Notes: a model not told the origin generated them from the letters alone. 12,967 nt of DNA from Rhodospirillum sp. UBA1311 (GCA_002307145.1 DBTR01000047.1:267-13233), one strand, 5' to 3'; positions 1-6,993 are shown, counted from the first letter of the stretch. A program made the numbers and translations.

Positions 1-133
1 CGAGGCCATAGACGCGGGCGATACCATCACCAACCGACAGAACCTGACCGACTTCGGCCACTTCAGCCTCGGTACCAAACTTGGCGATCTGTTCCTTAAG
101 GATAGCGGAGATTTCCGCGGCGCGGATTTCCAT
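1..133 (-). CDS. atpA: ATP synthase F1 subunit alpha, N-terminal fragment
   Basis: Only the first 44 codons are present; the gene runs off the left edge. The translated start reads MEIRAAEISAILKEQI, followed by a stretch with EVGQVLSVGDGIARVYGL, which is the typical beginning of the bacterial F1 alpha subunit (N-terminal beta-barrel, before the nucleotide-binding domain). Alpha alternates with beta in the catalytic hexamer of the membrane-bound ATP synthase. The ATG overlaps the stop codon of atpH by one base (TGATG on the minus strand), so the two are very likely translationally coupled in one atp operon. The sequence looks intact as far as it goes. Seen: reading frame and motif. Inferred: operon with gamma, beta and epsilon genes beyond the edge. 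Confidence 0.95.
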   Translation of the reverse strand, partial: MEIRAAEISAILKEQIAKFGTEAEVAEVGQVLSVGDGIARVYGL

Positions 134-693
134 CAGCCGACCCCTTTCATAGCGAGTTGCAAGCGTTGCAGCTGCGAACGCAGCGAGCTATCCACCATGC
201 GCGAACCGATCTGCACGACCAGTCCGCCCAAAACCTTCGGATCCACGGCGAGATCGAGCGCGACGTCGCGCCCGGTCGCCTTTTTCAATGCGCTGGTCAA
301 CGCGTCACGCTGCTTCGCGGTCAACTCTTTCGCCGAGGTCACCGCTGCGGTGACTTCGCCACGGCTCTCGGAGAGCTTGGCGAGGACGGTTTCGAGGATC
401 GCGGAAAGCGCGAACAGACGCCGATTGCTGGCGATAAGAAGTACAAACTTGCGCACCGTCTCGCCGATCTCCGCCTTCTCAAGAACCGCTTCGACACCCT
501 GGACGTGTTCGGCGCGGGAAAAGGCGGGGTTGGCGATGAAACGCTGCAGGTCGACGCTCTCGACGAGGACGTCCCGCAACCGCTTGACATCGGCTTCGAC
601 GGACTCCACCGCGCCGGTCTCGGCGGCCAGCTCAAGCAGAGCGTCCGCGTACCGGCCGGAAAGCCCCATAACATCAGAAGTCATTGATGACAC
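133..693 (-). CDS. atpH: ATP synthase F1 subunit delta (OSCP family)
   Basis: This encodes the delta/OSCP subunit, the part of the peripheral stalk that ties the top of the F1 head to the b subunits of F0. The protein is 186 aa from the GTG at 693, or 183 aa from the ATG at 684; both are normal for the family. The N-terminal helical domain begins with SGRYADALLELA, and the C-terminal region carries the conserved DPKVLGGLVVQIGSRMVD followed by a helix. I favour the GTG because a GAGGG Shine-Dalgarno sequence (703-707) lies 9 nt before it, whereas nothing good precedes the ATG. It is the first gene of the F1 operon and overlaps atpA by one base. No F0 genes are adjacent on this side, which fits the split F0/F1 arrangement common in alphaproteobacteria. 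Confidence 0.95.
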   Translation of the reverse strand: MSSMTSDVMGLSGRYADALLELAAETGAVESVEADVKRLRDVLVESVDLQRFIANPAFSRAEHVQGVEAVLEKAEIGETVRKFVLLIASNRRLFALSAILETVLAKLSESRGEVTAAVTSAKELTAKQRDALTSALKKATGRDVALDLAVDPKVLGGLVVQIGSRMVDSSLRSQLQRLQLAMKGVG

Positions 694-762
694 TGGGACA
701 GACCCTCAAGTTAGAGTGGAAGCCCGGTGGAGATCCCCACTCCCCAGGCCGATTTTGCGCGA

Positions 763-789
763 AACACCCCCGTTCGCGGGGAGGATGTT
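763..789 (-). other. Hairpin in the presumed atp leader
   Basis: CCCCG (768-772) and CGGGG (777-781) pair around a 4-nt loop (TTCG on the plus strand, CGAA in the minus-strand RNA). Flanking AACA (763-766) and TGTT (786-789) can add an outer 4-bp stem across an asymmetric bulge. It lies about 70 nt upstream of the atpH start. There is no T-run after it, so it is not a simple terminator. A role in mRNA stability or ribosome access is possible but not shown. Confidence 0.45.
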
Positions 790-839
790 TATCATTGTTG
801 TATCGGGCCCGCAACCCCGCCGCGCCTGGGCTTGCCGGG

Positions 840-867
840 ATTTTACAAGAAAACCGCCACTTGGAAA
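840..867 (-). promoter_or_regulatory. Candidate sigma-70-type promoter for atpHA
   Basis: On the minus strand TTTCCA (862-867) and TAAAAT (840-845) are separated by 16 bp, giving 4/6 and 5/6 matches to the -35 and -10 consensus. It is the best pair I could find upstream of atpH and would give a leader of about 140 nt. This is consensus matching by eye only. Alphaproteobacterial promoters often diverge from the E. coli consensus, so another site in the same region is possible. Confidence 0.3.
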
Positions 868-993
868 CCGCGAATGCCTCCTCCCGGCCACAAAGGTTTG
901 AATCAAATTCATCTGCCACCCCTGGGGAGGCGGAAAACCTGAAATAACTCCAGGAAACTGCGCGAAAGCCCCTTGCCCGAGAAGGTGAAAACA

Positions 994-1028
994 AATGAAT
1001 AATTTTCATTAGCTGCCTGTCCGGGCAG
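994..1028 (-). terminator. Weak terminator candidate after priA
   Basis: Reading leftward from the priA stop there are two adjacent inverted repeats. The first is CTGCC/GGCAG (arms 1024-1028 and 1013-1017, 6-nt loop). The second is AATGAA/TTCATT (arms 1005-1010 and 994-999, 5-nt loop), followed in the minus-strand RNA by TGTTTT. The stems are short and the second is all A/T-rich, so termination strength is doubtful. The placement, 20-55 bp past the stop codon, is what suggests it. Confidence 0.3.
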
Positions 1029-1047
1029 GGTGCGATTCCGGGCCGTT

Positions 1048-3273
1048 TCAGAGGAAGCTGTAGGGGTCGATATCGATCCTGACCCGTGCCGCACGGGGAA
1101 TCGCAACACCCGCCAGCCAGCTTCGCAACAGAGGCTGCAACCGCACGTCGCGCGGCGCGCTCACCAGCAACCGATGCCGCGACCAGCCGCGCAACCGGGA
1201 GAGGATCGCGGGAGCCGGGCCGTAGAGCCGCAGACCCTCGGCCTTTGGGAACGCGCGGGCGAGATCGCGGGCGATCGCGGCAGCCTGGGCGTCGTCCTTG
1301 GCGGCGACAATCACCGCCGCCAAACGCCCGAACGGCGGCAGGCCGAGAGCCTTGCGGCCGGTCTGCTCGGCGGCGACGAACGCATCGCGATCACCCTTGG
1401 CGAGCGCCGCGATCACCGGCTGGGCCGGGTCGTAGGTCTGCATCATCACCCGGCCGTGCAGGTCGCCGCGCCCGGCGCGCCCGGCGACCTGATGCAGAAG
1501 CTGGAACGTGCGCTCGGCGGCGCGCAGGTCGCCCCCGGCGAGCCCGACGTCGGCATCGACCACTCCGACCAGGGTGAGGCCGGGAAAATGATGGCCCTTC
1601 GCCACCATCTGGGTGCCGACGATCACGTCGACCTCGCGCGCGGCAATGCTGTCGAGCGCCGCCGCCGCGCCACCCGGGCCGCTGAACTGGTCGCTCGCCA
1701 GGATCAGTCGCCGCGCCTCGGGGAAGCGCGCCGCGACCTCCTCGGCGATCCGCTCGACTCCCGGCCCGCAAGCGACGAAGCTGTCCTCCGCGCCGCATGA
1801 CGGGCAGACATCGGGCATCCGCTCGGCGTGGCCGCAGTGATGGCATTGCAGGCGCTTGCGGCCGCCGTCGCGATGCTCCACCAGCCACGCGGTGCACTGC
1901 GGGCACTGCATCCGATGGCCGCAGGCGCGGCACAGGGTGAGCGGCGCGTAGCCGCGGCGATTCAAATAGAGAAGGACCTGTTCGCCCTTTTCGAGGGTTT
2001 CGCCGATCGCCGCCACCAGCGGCGGCGCGAGCCAGTTACGGCCGCGATCGCCGGTTTCGGGCGGGGTCTTTCGCAGGTCCACCAAATCCACCGTCGGCAT
2101 TTCCGCGCCGCCGTGGCGGCGCGGCAGGACCACCGTGGCGTAGCGCCCGGCGCGGGCGTTGGCGAGGGTTTCGAGCGACGGCGTCGCCGAGGCGAGAACC
2201 ACCGGGATCGCCTCGATGCTGCCGCGCACCACCGCCATGTCGCGGCCGTGGTAGAGAACGCCGTCCTCCTGCTTGAACGCCTGCTCGTGTTCCTCGTCGA
2301 CGACGATCAGGCCAAGCGCCGCGAACGGCAGGAACAGCGCGGAGCGCGCGCCGATCAGCACCTTAGCCTCGCCTTGCGCCACCGCCCGCCAGGTATCGCG
2401 CCGCTGCGCCGGGGTCAACCCCGAGTGCCAGACCGCCGGGGCGACGCCGAAGCGGGCGCGAAAGCGCTCCAGCCACTGCGCGGTCAGCGCGATTTCCGGC
2501 ACCAGCACCAGGGCCTGGCCGCCCTGCCGCAGCACTTCGGCGACCGCTTCGAAGTAGACCTCGGTCTTGCCCGAGCCGGTGACGCCGTCGAGGAGCGTCA
2601 CCGCGAACCCCGCGCCGATGCCCCGCTTCAGCACCGCTGCCGCCGCGTCCTGCTCCGGCCCGAGCACCGGGCAAGCGGCATCGGCGTCGGGCGCGGCGAA
2701 AATTTCGGGCGGCGGCAGCGCGGCGGACACCAGCCCGCCCTCACCCAGCAAGCCCCGTACCGCCGCGTCGCCGACGTCGGCCAGTCGCGCCGCTTCCGCC
2801 ACCGACATCGGCTCCCGGCTTTCCAGAATCGCCCACAACCGCTGGCGCGCAGGGGTGCGCCGCACCCCCGCGGGCCAGGCATCGGCACGCACCACGCCGC
2901 TCGGTCCGGTCACCGGCTCCAAAGCGGCGGGAACGGACAGCACCATCCGCAGCACCGCGCCGGGCGCGGAGAGGGTGTATTCGGCAACCCAGTCGACGAA
3001 CTTGCGCAACGCCGGCGAAAGCGGCGGCGTCGGCGCGACTTCGGCGATGAACTTCAGCTTACTGGCGGGCGTCGCGTCGCCCTCGGCTCCGGCCCAGACC
3101 GCGCCCCAGAGTTCGCGCCCGCCCACCGGAACCTTGACCACCGTGCCCGGCGGCAACTCCCATCCCTCGGGCACGCCGTAGGTATAATCGGCGCCGACCG
3201 GCAGCGGCACGCGCACCGCAACCCGACGGCCCGCGTCCGCGTTCTCCTCGGGTGTGGCGTGGGCCCGGATCAT
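1048..3273 (-). CDS. priA: Primosomal replication restart helicase PriA
   Basis: PriA (741 aa) is a superfamily 2 DNA helicase that recognises stalled or repaired forks and reloads the replicative helicase. Visible in order: the N-terminal 3'-end-binding domain (about residues 18-115, VRVPLPVGADYTYGVPEG); Walker A DGVTGSGKT (229-237); the DEEH Walker B (326-329); SAT motif III (362-364); LNRRGYAP (437-444); the zinc-binding insert with eight cysteines in CxxC pairs (448/451, 457/460, 477/480, 490/493); helicase motif V GTQMVAKGHHFPGLTLVGVV; motif VI QVAGRAGRG; and the C-terminal domain ending IDPYSFL. All key residues are present and the length is normal. The ATG at 3273 lacks a clear SD, so the first 15 or so residues are the least certain part. 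It is divergent from the transaldolase gene with 61 bp between them. A location just upstream of atpH is common in alphaproteobacteria. Confidence 0.97.
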   Translation of the reverse strand: MIRAHATPEENADAGRRVAVRVPLPVGADYTYGVPEGWELPPGTVVKVPVGGRELWGAVWAGAEGDATPASKLKFIAEVAPTPPLSPALRKFVDWVAEYTLSAPGAVLRMVLSVPAALEPVTGPSGVVRADAWPAGVRRTPARQRLWAILESREPMSVAEAARLADVGDAAVRGLLGEGGLVSAALPPPEIFAAPDADAACPVLGPEQDAAAAVLKRGIGAGFAVTLLDGVTGSGKTEVYFEAVAEVLRQGGQALVLVPEIALTAQWLERFRARFGVAPAVWHSGLTPAQRRDTWRAVAQGEAKVLIGARSALFLPFAALGLIVVDEEHEQAFKQEDGVLYHGRDMAVVRGSIEAIPVVLASATPSLETLANARAGRYATVVLPRRHGGAEMPTVDLVDLRKTPPETGDRGRNWLAPPLVAAIGETLEKGEQVLLYLNRRGYAPLTLCRACGHRMQCPQCTAWLVEHRDGGRKRLQCHHCGHAERMPDVCPSCGAEDSFVACGPGVERIAEEVAARFPEARRLILASDQFSGPGGAAAALDSIAAREVDVIVGTQMVAKGHHFPGLTLVGVVDADVGLAGGDLRAAERTFQLLHQVAGRAGRGDLHGRVMMQTYDPAQPVIAALAKGDRDAFVAAEQTGRKALGLPPFGRLAAVIVAAKDDAQAAAIARDLARAFPKAEGLRLYGPAPAILSRLRGWSRHRLLVSAPRDVRLQPLLRSWLAGVAIPRAARVRIDIDPYSFL

Positions 3274-3334
3274 CGGCTAAACTCGATCACGACAGTCTTC
3301 CTGCGCCCTTCAGCAACCCAGCCAAGCCGGTGCC

Positions 3335-4003
3335 ATGAAATTCTTCCTCGATACGGCGAACATCGCCGAAATCCGCGAACTCTCCGCCACCGGACTGGTG
3401 GACGGCGTCACCACCAACCCGTCGCTCGCGGCCAAGGCCGGCCGCCCGATGACCGAGATCATCGCGGAAATCTGCGCGGCGGTCGAGGGCCCGGTGAGCG
3501 CCGAAGTGCTGGCCACCGATACCGCCGGGATGCTGCGCGAGGCCGAAGTGCTGGCCGCCATCGCCGCGAACGTGGTGATCAAGCTCCCCCTCACCTTCGA
3601 CGGACTGAAGGCCTGCCGCACGCTGGCCGACAAAGGCGTCAAGGTCAACATCACGCTGTGCTTCTCCGCCGTCCAGGCGCTGCTCGCGGCGAAAGCGGGG
3701 GCGACCTACGTCTCGCCGTTCGTCGGCCGTCTCGACGACATCGGCCAGGACGGCATGGGCCTGATCGCCGACATCGTCGAGATCTTCCGCAACTACCCGC
3801 AGTACACCACCGAGGTCCTGGTCGCCTCGGCGCGGCACCCGCACCACGTGCTGGAAGCCGCCCGCCTCGGTGCGCACGTCGTCACCCTGCCGCCCGCGAT
3901 CCTGCGCCAACTGGTCAAGCATCCGCTGACCGATTCCGGCATCGCCCAGTTCCTCGCCGACGCGCAAAAGGCGGGCCTCTCGATCCCGCCCCGAGCGGAG
4001 TGA
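3335..4003 (+). CDS. tal: Transaldolase, small TalC/FSA-type subfamily
   Basis: This is a 222-aa single-domain (beta/alpha)8 enzyme of the TalC/FSA group. Transaldolase moves a dihydroxyacetone unit between sugar phosphates in the non-oxidative pentose phosphate pathway. Visible: MKFFLDTANIAEI with Asp6, VDGVTTNPS with Asn28, the Schiff-base lysine Lys83 in VIKLPLT, NITLCFS (105-111), SPFVGRLDD (127-135) and VASAR (163-167). Against E. coli fructose-6-phosphate aldolase (Lys85, Gln59, Tyr131; offset of two) this protein has Glu57 and Phe129, the pair typical of true transaldolases. I therefore call transaldolase rather than F6P aldolase; this is residue logic, not an assay. The start ATG has no strong SD. 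The stop lies 7 bp before the DUF484 start, suggesting co-transcription. Confidence 0.93.
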   Translation: MKFFLDTANIAEIRELSATGLVDGVTTNPSLAAKAGRPMTEIIAEICAAVEGPVSAEVLATDTAGMLREAEVLAAIAANVVIKLPLTFDGLKACRTLADKGVKVNITLCFSAVQALLAAKAGATYVSPFVGRLDDIGQDGMGLIADIVEIFRNYPQYTTEVLVASARHPHHVLEAARLGAHVVTLPPAILRQLVKHPLTDSGIAQFLADAQKAGLSIPPRAE

Positions 4004-4010
4004 CGCAGCC

Positions 4011-4751
4011 GTGAATTCCGATACCGCCCTCGCCGCCGACACCCTGCCGTCGCCGCGCGAGATCGAGGCGTTCCTGCGCCAGCATCCGGACTTCCTTGCC
4101 GAACGGCCCGACCTGCTGCGCGCGATGACGCCGCCGTCGCGCTTCGACGGCGGCGATCAGATCAGCGACTTCCAGGCAGCGATGATCCGGGGACTCCGCC
4201 TCGACGTCGAGCGCCTGTCGCGCACCTCGGTCGACCTCGTCGCCACCAGCCAGGGCAACCTCTCGCGCCAGCAGCGCACCCACTCCGCCGCGCTGATGCT
4301 GGCCGACGCCACGACCCCCGCCGACTTCCACCGCGTGCTGATCCGCGACTGGCCGCAAATCCTCGACGTCGACGCGATCGCCCTGATCCTCGAAGACGAC
4401 GCCGCGACCGAAGCGAGCGAGGGGCCGGAGGGAATTCTCCGGGTGCCGTCGCGCACCGTCGACGCCCTGTTCGCGAAATCGCCCAACCCGAGCATCCTGC
4501 TGACGCCGGTGCGGCGCGGCAACCGCCTGTTCGGCACCACCGCCGCGAAGATCCGCTCCGACGCGCTGGCGCGCCTCAACCCGCCCGCCACCTGGGAACC
4601 GGGCGGCAACCGCGCCGCGCCCGCAGGCATCCTCGCGGTCGGCTCGTTCACGCCCGAAACCTTCCACCCCGACCAGGCGACCGACCTCCTGGAATTCCTC
4701 ACCCGCCTGCTCGCGATCGTGTTGACCCGATGGTGCGCGCCGACCCTCTAG
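4011..4751 (+). CDS. DUF484 family protein
   Basis: A 246-aa protein of the DUF484 family, which has no established biochemical function. The N-terminus has the family's helical signature (IEAFLRQHPDFLAERPDLL, about residues 18-36). A helical, probably coiled-coil segment follows (about 55-90), then a GAF-like alpha/beta region (about 95-240). No membrane segment or catalytic motif is evident. The GTG start is chosen because GCGGAG (3995-4000) sits 10 nt upstream and no better in-frame start precedes the conserved helix. It begins 7 bp after the transaldolase stop and its last 22 bp overlap xerC, so translation is probably coupled to both. DUF484 next to xerC is a recurrent proteobacterial pairing, which hints at a link to XerC or chromosome maintenance but does not prove it. 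Confidence 0.85.
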   Translation: MNSDTALAADTLPSPREIEAFLRQHPDFLAERPDLLRAMTPPSRFDGGDQISDFQAAMIRGLRLDVERLSRTSVDLVATSQGNLSRQQRTHSAALMLADATTPADFHRVLIRDWPQILDVDAIALILEDDAATEASEGPEGILRVPSRTVDALFAKSPNPSILLTPVRRGNRLFGTTAAKIRSDALARLNPPATWEPGGNRAAPAGILAVGSFTPETFHPDQATDLLEFLTRLLAIVLTRWCAPTL

Positions 4752-5680
4752 GCGGGCTCTCCGCCGCACCGCGCCTCGCGGAACGCATCCGCGAGTGGCG
4801 CGAGTGGCTCCGCGCCGAGCGCCGCGCCAGCCCCAACACGCTCGACGCCTACGCCCGCGACATCGCCCGCTTCCTCGCCTTCCTCACCGAATACCAGGGC
4901 GCGACGCCCGACCTCGCGGCGCTCGAAGCCCTCGCGACGCGCGACTTCCGCGCCTATCTCGCAGCGCGCGACGGCGCGGGGATCGGGCGAAGTTCGCTCG
5001 CCCGCGAGGTCTCGTCGCTGCGCACCCTGTTCGCCTGGCTCGAACGCGAGGGCCTCGCCGCCAATCCCGCGCTCGCGGCGCTGCGCACGCCGAAGGCGCC
5101 GCAGACCCTGCCGCGCCCGCTCTCCGCCGACGAAGCCCTCGACACCGTGCGCAACGCCGCGTCGCTCGCCAAGACTCCCTGGATCGGCAAGCGCGACACC
5201 GCCGCGCTGCTGCTGATGTATGGCGCCGGACTGCGCATCGGCGAGGCGCTCGGCCTCAACGTCGCGGACCTGCCCTATGGCGGCGCGCTCAAGGTTACCG
5301 GCAAGGGCAACAAGACCCGCATCGTGCCGGTGCTGCCGGTGATCGAAACCGCCATCGCCGACTACCTCGCCGCGTGTCCGTTCAAGGGAACGAAGGACGA
5401 CCCGCTGTTCATCGGCGCGCGCGGCGAACGCCTTAATCCGGGGGTCCTGCAACGCCAGGTGCGCACCCTCCGCGATGCCCTCGGCCTGCCGCCCACCGCC
5501 ACGCCGCACGCCCTGCGGCACAGCTTCGCCACCCACCTGCTCGAAGCGGGCGGTGACCTCCGCACGATCCAGGAACTCCTGGGGCACGCCTCGCTGGCCG
5601 CCACCCAGCGCTACACCAAGGTCGACGCCGCCAAGCTCAAGGCAGTGCACGGCGCGGCGCACCCGCGCGACCGAAAATAA
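4730..5680 (+). CDS. xerC: Tyrosine recombinase XerC
   Basis: This 316-aa tyrosine recombinase should act with XerD at dif to resolve chromosome dimers. The N-terminal core-binding domain (about 15-115) contains WLRAERRASPNTLDAYARDI. The C-terminal catalytic domain has the full set of active-site residues: Arg169 (GAGLRIGEALGL), Lys192 (VTGKGNKTR), His260 and Arg263 (HALRHSFATHLLEAGG), His286 (LLGHASL) and nucleophile Tyr295 (TQRYT). Its length is normal. Assignment to XerC rather than XerD or a mobile-element integrase rests on the DUF484 partnership, the lack of att-like repeats or cargo, and base composition matching the neighbours. The ATG at 4730 lies inside the end of the DUF484 gene and has no obvious SD, consistent with coupled translation. 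No clear terminator follows. Confidence 0.93.
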   Translation: MVRADPLGGLSAAPRLAERIREWREWLRAERRASPNTLDAYARDIARFLAFLTEYQGATPDLAALEALATRDFRAYLAARDGAGIGRSSLAREVSSLRTLFAWLEREGLAANPALAALRTPKAPQTLPRPLSADEALDTVRNAASLAKTPWIGKRDTAALLLMYGAGLRIGEALGLNVADLPYGGALKVTGKGNKTRIVPVLPVIETAIADYLAACPFKGTKDDPLFIGARGERLNPGVLQRQVRTLRDALGLPPTATPHALRHSFATHLLEAGGDLRTIQELLGHASLAATQRYTKVDAAKLKAVHGAAHPRDRK

Positions 5681-5791
5681 CGGCATATCCGCAATATTTT
5701 TATGCATATAACGAGATTGCACGCATTATCGGCACGTGCAACAATATGCATATATCCGTACGCCCCACCCGTTCCCTCCGGAAAGTTCATC
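5681..5791 (+). promoter_or_regulatory. AT-rich, dyad-rich control region before the soluble receptor gene
   Basis: These 111 bp are markedly AT-rich within GC-rich surroundings. GCATAT occurs three times in the same orientation (5683-5688, 5704-5709, 5748-5753). The last two are part of the 10-mer TATGCATATA (5701-5710, 5745-5754), whose core TATGCATA is its own reverse complement. Between them lies a perfect 7-bp inverted repeat, TTGCACG (5717-5723) and CGTGCAA (5735-5741), with an 11-bp centre. A GGAAAG Shine-Dalgarno sequence (5780-5785) sits 6 nt before the ATG at 5792. I see no good -35/-10 pair. The layout fits a promoter with operator sites, but no binding protein can be named. Confidence 0.5.
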
Positions 5792-6889
5792 ATGCCGCGC
5801 CGCATGCGCCTCCTTATGAGTACGATCGAGCACGACGTTCAGGGATTTGCGAAAAGCAGCGAGGAAATCGCTCATCAGACCCAGCTTCTCGCTCTCAACG
5901 CCACCATCGAGGCGGCCAGGGCGGGAGACGCCGGACGCGGCTTCGCGGTGGTGGCCTCCGAGGTGAAAACCCTCGCCCGCCAAGCCGCCACCAACTCCGA
6001 GGACATGCGCACCGTCGTCCTCGCGCGGATCCGGCACGCCCTCGAGATTAGCGACACCCTGGTCAAGGACCTCGAAGGCACGCGCAACGTCGACATGGCG
6101 CAAACCCTGGTGCAGTTGATCGTCCGCAACCTCTACGAACGCACTGCCGACGTGCGCTGGTGGGCCACCGACGACGCGTTCTGTCACGCGCTCCAGGATC
6201 CCACACCCGAGCGCCTCGCCCGAGCCGGGCACCGCCTCGCGGTGATCAACCGCTTCTACTCGGTTTACCTCGACCTGGTGCTGCTGGACCTCTCGGGCCG
6301 TGTCGTCGCCGCGTCGCGCACCGACCGCTTCGCCAAGATTCTCGGGCACGATTACGGCGGCGCGCACTGGTTCAAGACCGCGATCGCGACGGCGAGCGGC
6401 GACGACTACGTCGTCGGCGACGTCACCACCGACCCCGCCCACGACGGCGCGCCGGTGGCGCTGTACGCCGCCGCGGTGCGCGAGGAGGGCGAAATCGACG
6501 GCAAGGTGGTCGGCGCGCTCGGCGTATTTTTCGACTGGGGGGTGCAGTCCCGCACGATCGTCTGCGACGAACCGACCTTCACGCCCGAGGAATGGGGGCG
6601 GACTCGGGTTCTGCTGCTCGACGCGCAGCATCGCATCCTCGCCGCGTCCGACGACGCCGACCTCTACCGCACCTACACCCTCGATATGAACGGTCAGGAC
6701 AAGGGGACGGTGGTCACCAATGACGGCCGCATCGTCGCCTTCGCCAAAACCCTCGGCTACGAGGCCTACGACGGCCTCGGCTGGATCGGCGTGGTCGAGC
6801 AGAGACGAATCAGCGACGACGATCTCCGGGTGCTGATCGGCGAAACCAGCACCGCCCGACGGCCCCGGCTCCTGGCCTCGGTGGAATAA
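5792..6889 (+). CDS. Soluble MCP-type receptor: N-terminal signalling tip plus C-terminal Cache-like domain
   Basis: A 365-aa protein with no signal peptide or membrane helix. Residues about 26-66 carry the conserved hairpin tip of methyl-accepting chemotaxis proteins (QLLALNATIEAARAGDAG, then RGFAVVASEVKTLARQA), the part that contacts CheA and CheW. A normal MCP has a long helical bundle before this tip; here only about 25 residues precede it. A linker with RNLYERTADVRWWATD (112-127) follows, a motif I recall from other little-studied proteins of this shape. Residues about 150-338 resemble a Cache ligand-binding module: LLDLSGRVVAAS, HWFKTAI, DDYVVGD, GVFFDWG, and a second subdomain ending GYEAYDGLGWIGVVEQ. 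Start choice: ATG 5792 has SD GGAAAG at 6 nt; the in-frame ATG at 5702 would add a stretch of non-protein-like AT-rich sequence. Likely a cytosolic sensor feeding the chemotaxis array; the ligand is unknown. Confidence 0.82.
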   Translation: MPRRMRLLMSTIEHDVQGFAKSSEEIAHQTQLLALNATIEAARAGDAGRGFAVVASEVKTLARQAATNSEDMRTVVLARIRHALEISDTLVKDLEGTRNVDMAQTLVQLIVRNLYERTADVRWWATDDAFCHALQDPTPERLARAGHRLAVINRFYSVYLDLVLLDLSGRVVAASRTDRFAKILGHDYGGAHWFKTAIATASGDDYVVGDVTTDPAHDGAPVALYAAAVREEGEIDGKVVGALGVFFDWGVQSRTIVCDEPTFTPEEWGRTRVLLLDAQHRILAASDDADLYRTYTLDMNGQDKGTVVTNDGRIVAFAKTLGYEAYDGLGWIGVVEQRRISDDDLRVLIGETSTARRPRLLASVE

Positions 6890-6952
6890 GCCGGTCGCCA
6901 CGGAACCCTCATAGATTGTTCGTTTTCCACGTGCGCGCGGATCGCGAGCAAT

Positions 6953-6984
6953 TATACTGATGCCAGAAACCTCAGGCATCAGGA
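6953..6984 (+). promoter_or_regulatory. -10 element, perfect inverted repeat and SD of the Aer-like gene
   Basis: TATACT (6953-6958) matches the -10 consensus at 5 of 6 positions; no convincing -35 is seen 16-18 bp upstream. An exact 8-bp inverted repeat, CTGATGCC (6957-6964) and GGCATCAG (6975-6982) with a 10-nt centre, overlaps the end of the -10 and the start of the SD (AGGA, 6981-6984, 9 nt before the ATG). A protein bound here would block transcription initiation. If transcribed, the RNA hairpin would partly mask the SD. Confidence 0.5.
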
Positions 6985-6993
6985 TGGCTCCCT

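Larger units (their letters stand above)
694..1047. other. Intergenic region between priA and atpH
   Basis: This 354-bp stretch has no convincing gene. Short open frames occur on both strands, but they have mixed third positions and rare codons (AGG, ATA, CTA) unlike the neighbours. Both flanking genes point leftward, so the region should hold the 3' end of the priA transcript and the promoter and leader of the atp operon. It contains two small inverted repeats just after priA (994-1028), a 5+5 palindrome TTTGA-A-TCAAA (897-907), a candidate promoter (840-867) and a GC-rich hairpin (763-789). It is locally more AT-rich than the surrounding genes. Confidence 0.6.

Noticed and set aside
897..907. 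FNR/CRP-like operator TTTGAATCAAA upstream of atpH
   Set aside because: The arms are separated by a single base rather than the 4 bp of an FNR site, and an 11-bp AT-rich palindrome is not rare enough to call.
706..912. A 68-codon frame on the minus strand with an AGGGG SD-like motif 6 nt before its ATG, ending in the atpH ribosome binding site (possible leader peptide)
   Set aside because: Its codons include AGG pairs, ATA and CTA with mixed third positions, unlike neighbouring genes; the product has no recognisable feature and the frame overlaps the hairpin and candidate promoter. Only conservation in relatives would revive it.
1828..4014. A 728-codon plus-strand frame antisense to priA and running out of frame through the transaldolase gene
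   Set aside because: Its His/Arg/Gly-rich, low-complexity product is typical of a high-GC antisense shadow, and both underlying genes are clearly real with full motifs.
4730..5680. XerC as integrase of a mobile element, with the receptors as cargo
   Set aside because: No flanking direct repeats, tRNA target or other mobility genes were seen; the DUF484-xerC pairing and matching composition indicate the housekeeping recombinase.
5702..5791. In-frame N-terminal extension of the soluble receptor from ATG 5702
   Set aside because: It would translate the AT-rich repeat block, which is unlike coding sequence here, and ATG 5792 has a well-placed SD.
5726..6979. A 417-codon minus-strand frame opposite the soluble receptor
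   Set aside because: No family resemblance; composition mirrors the third-position GC bias of the plus-strand gene.
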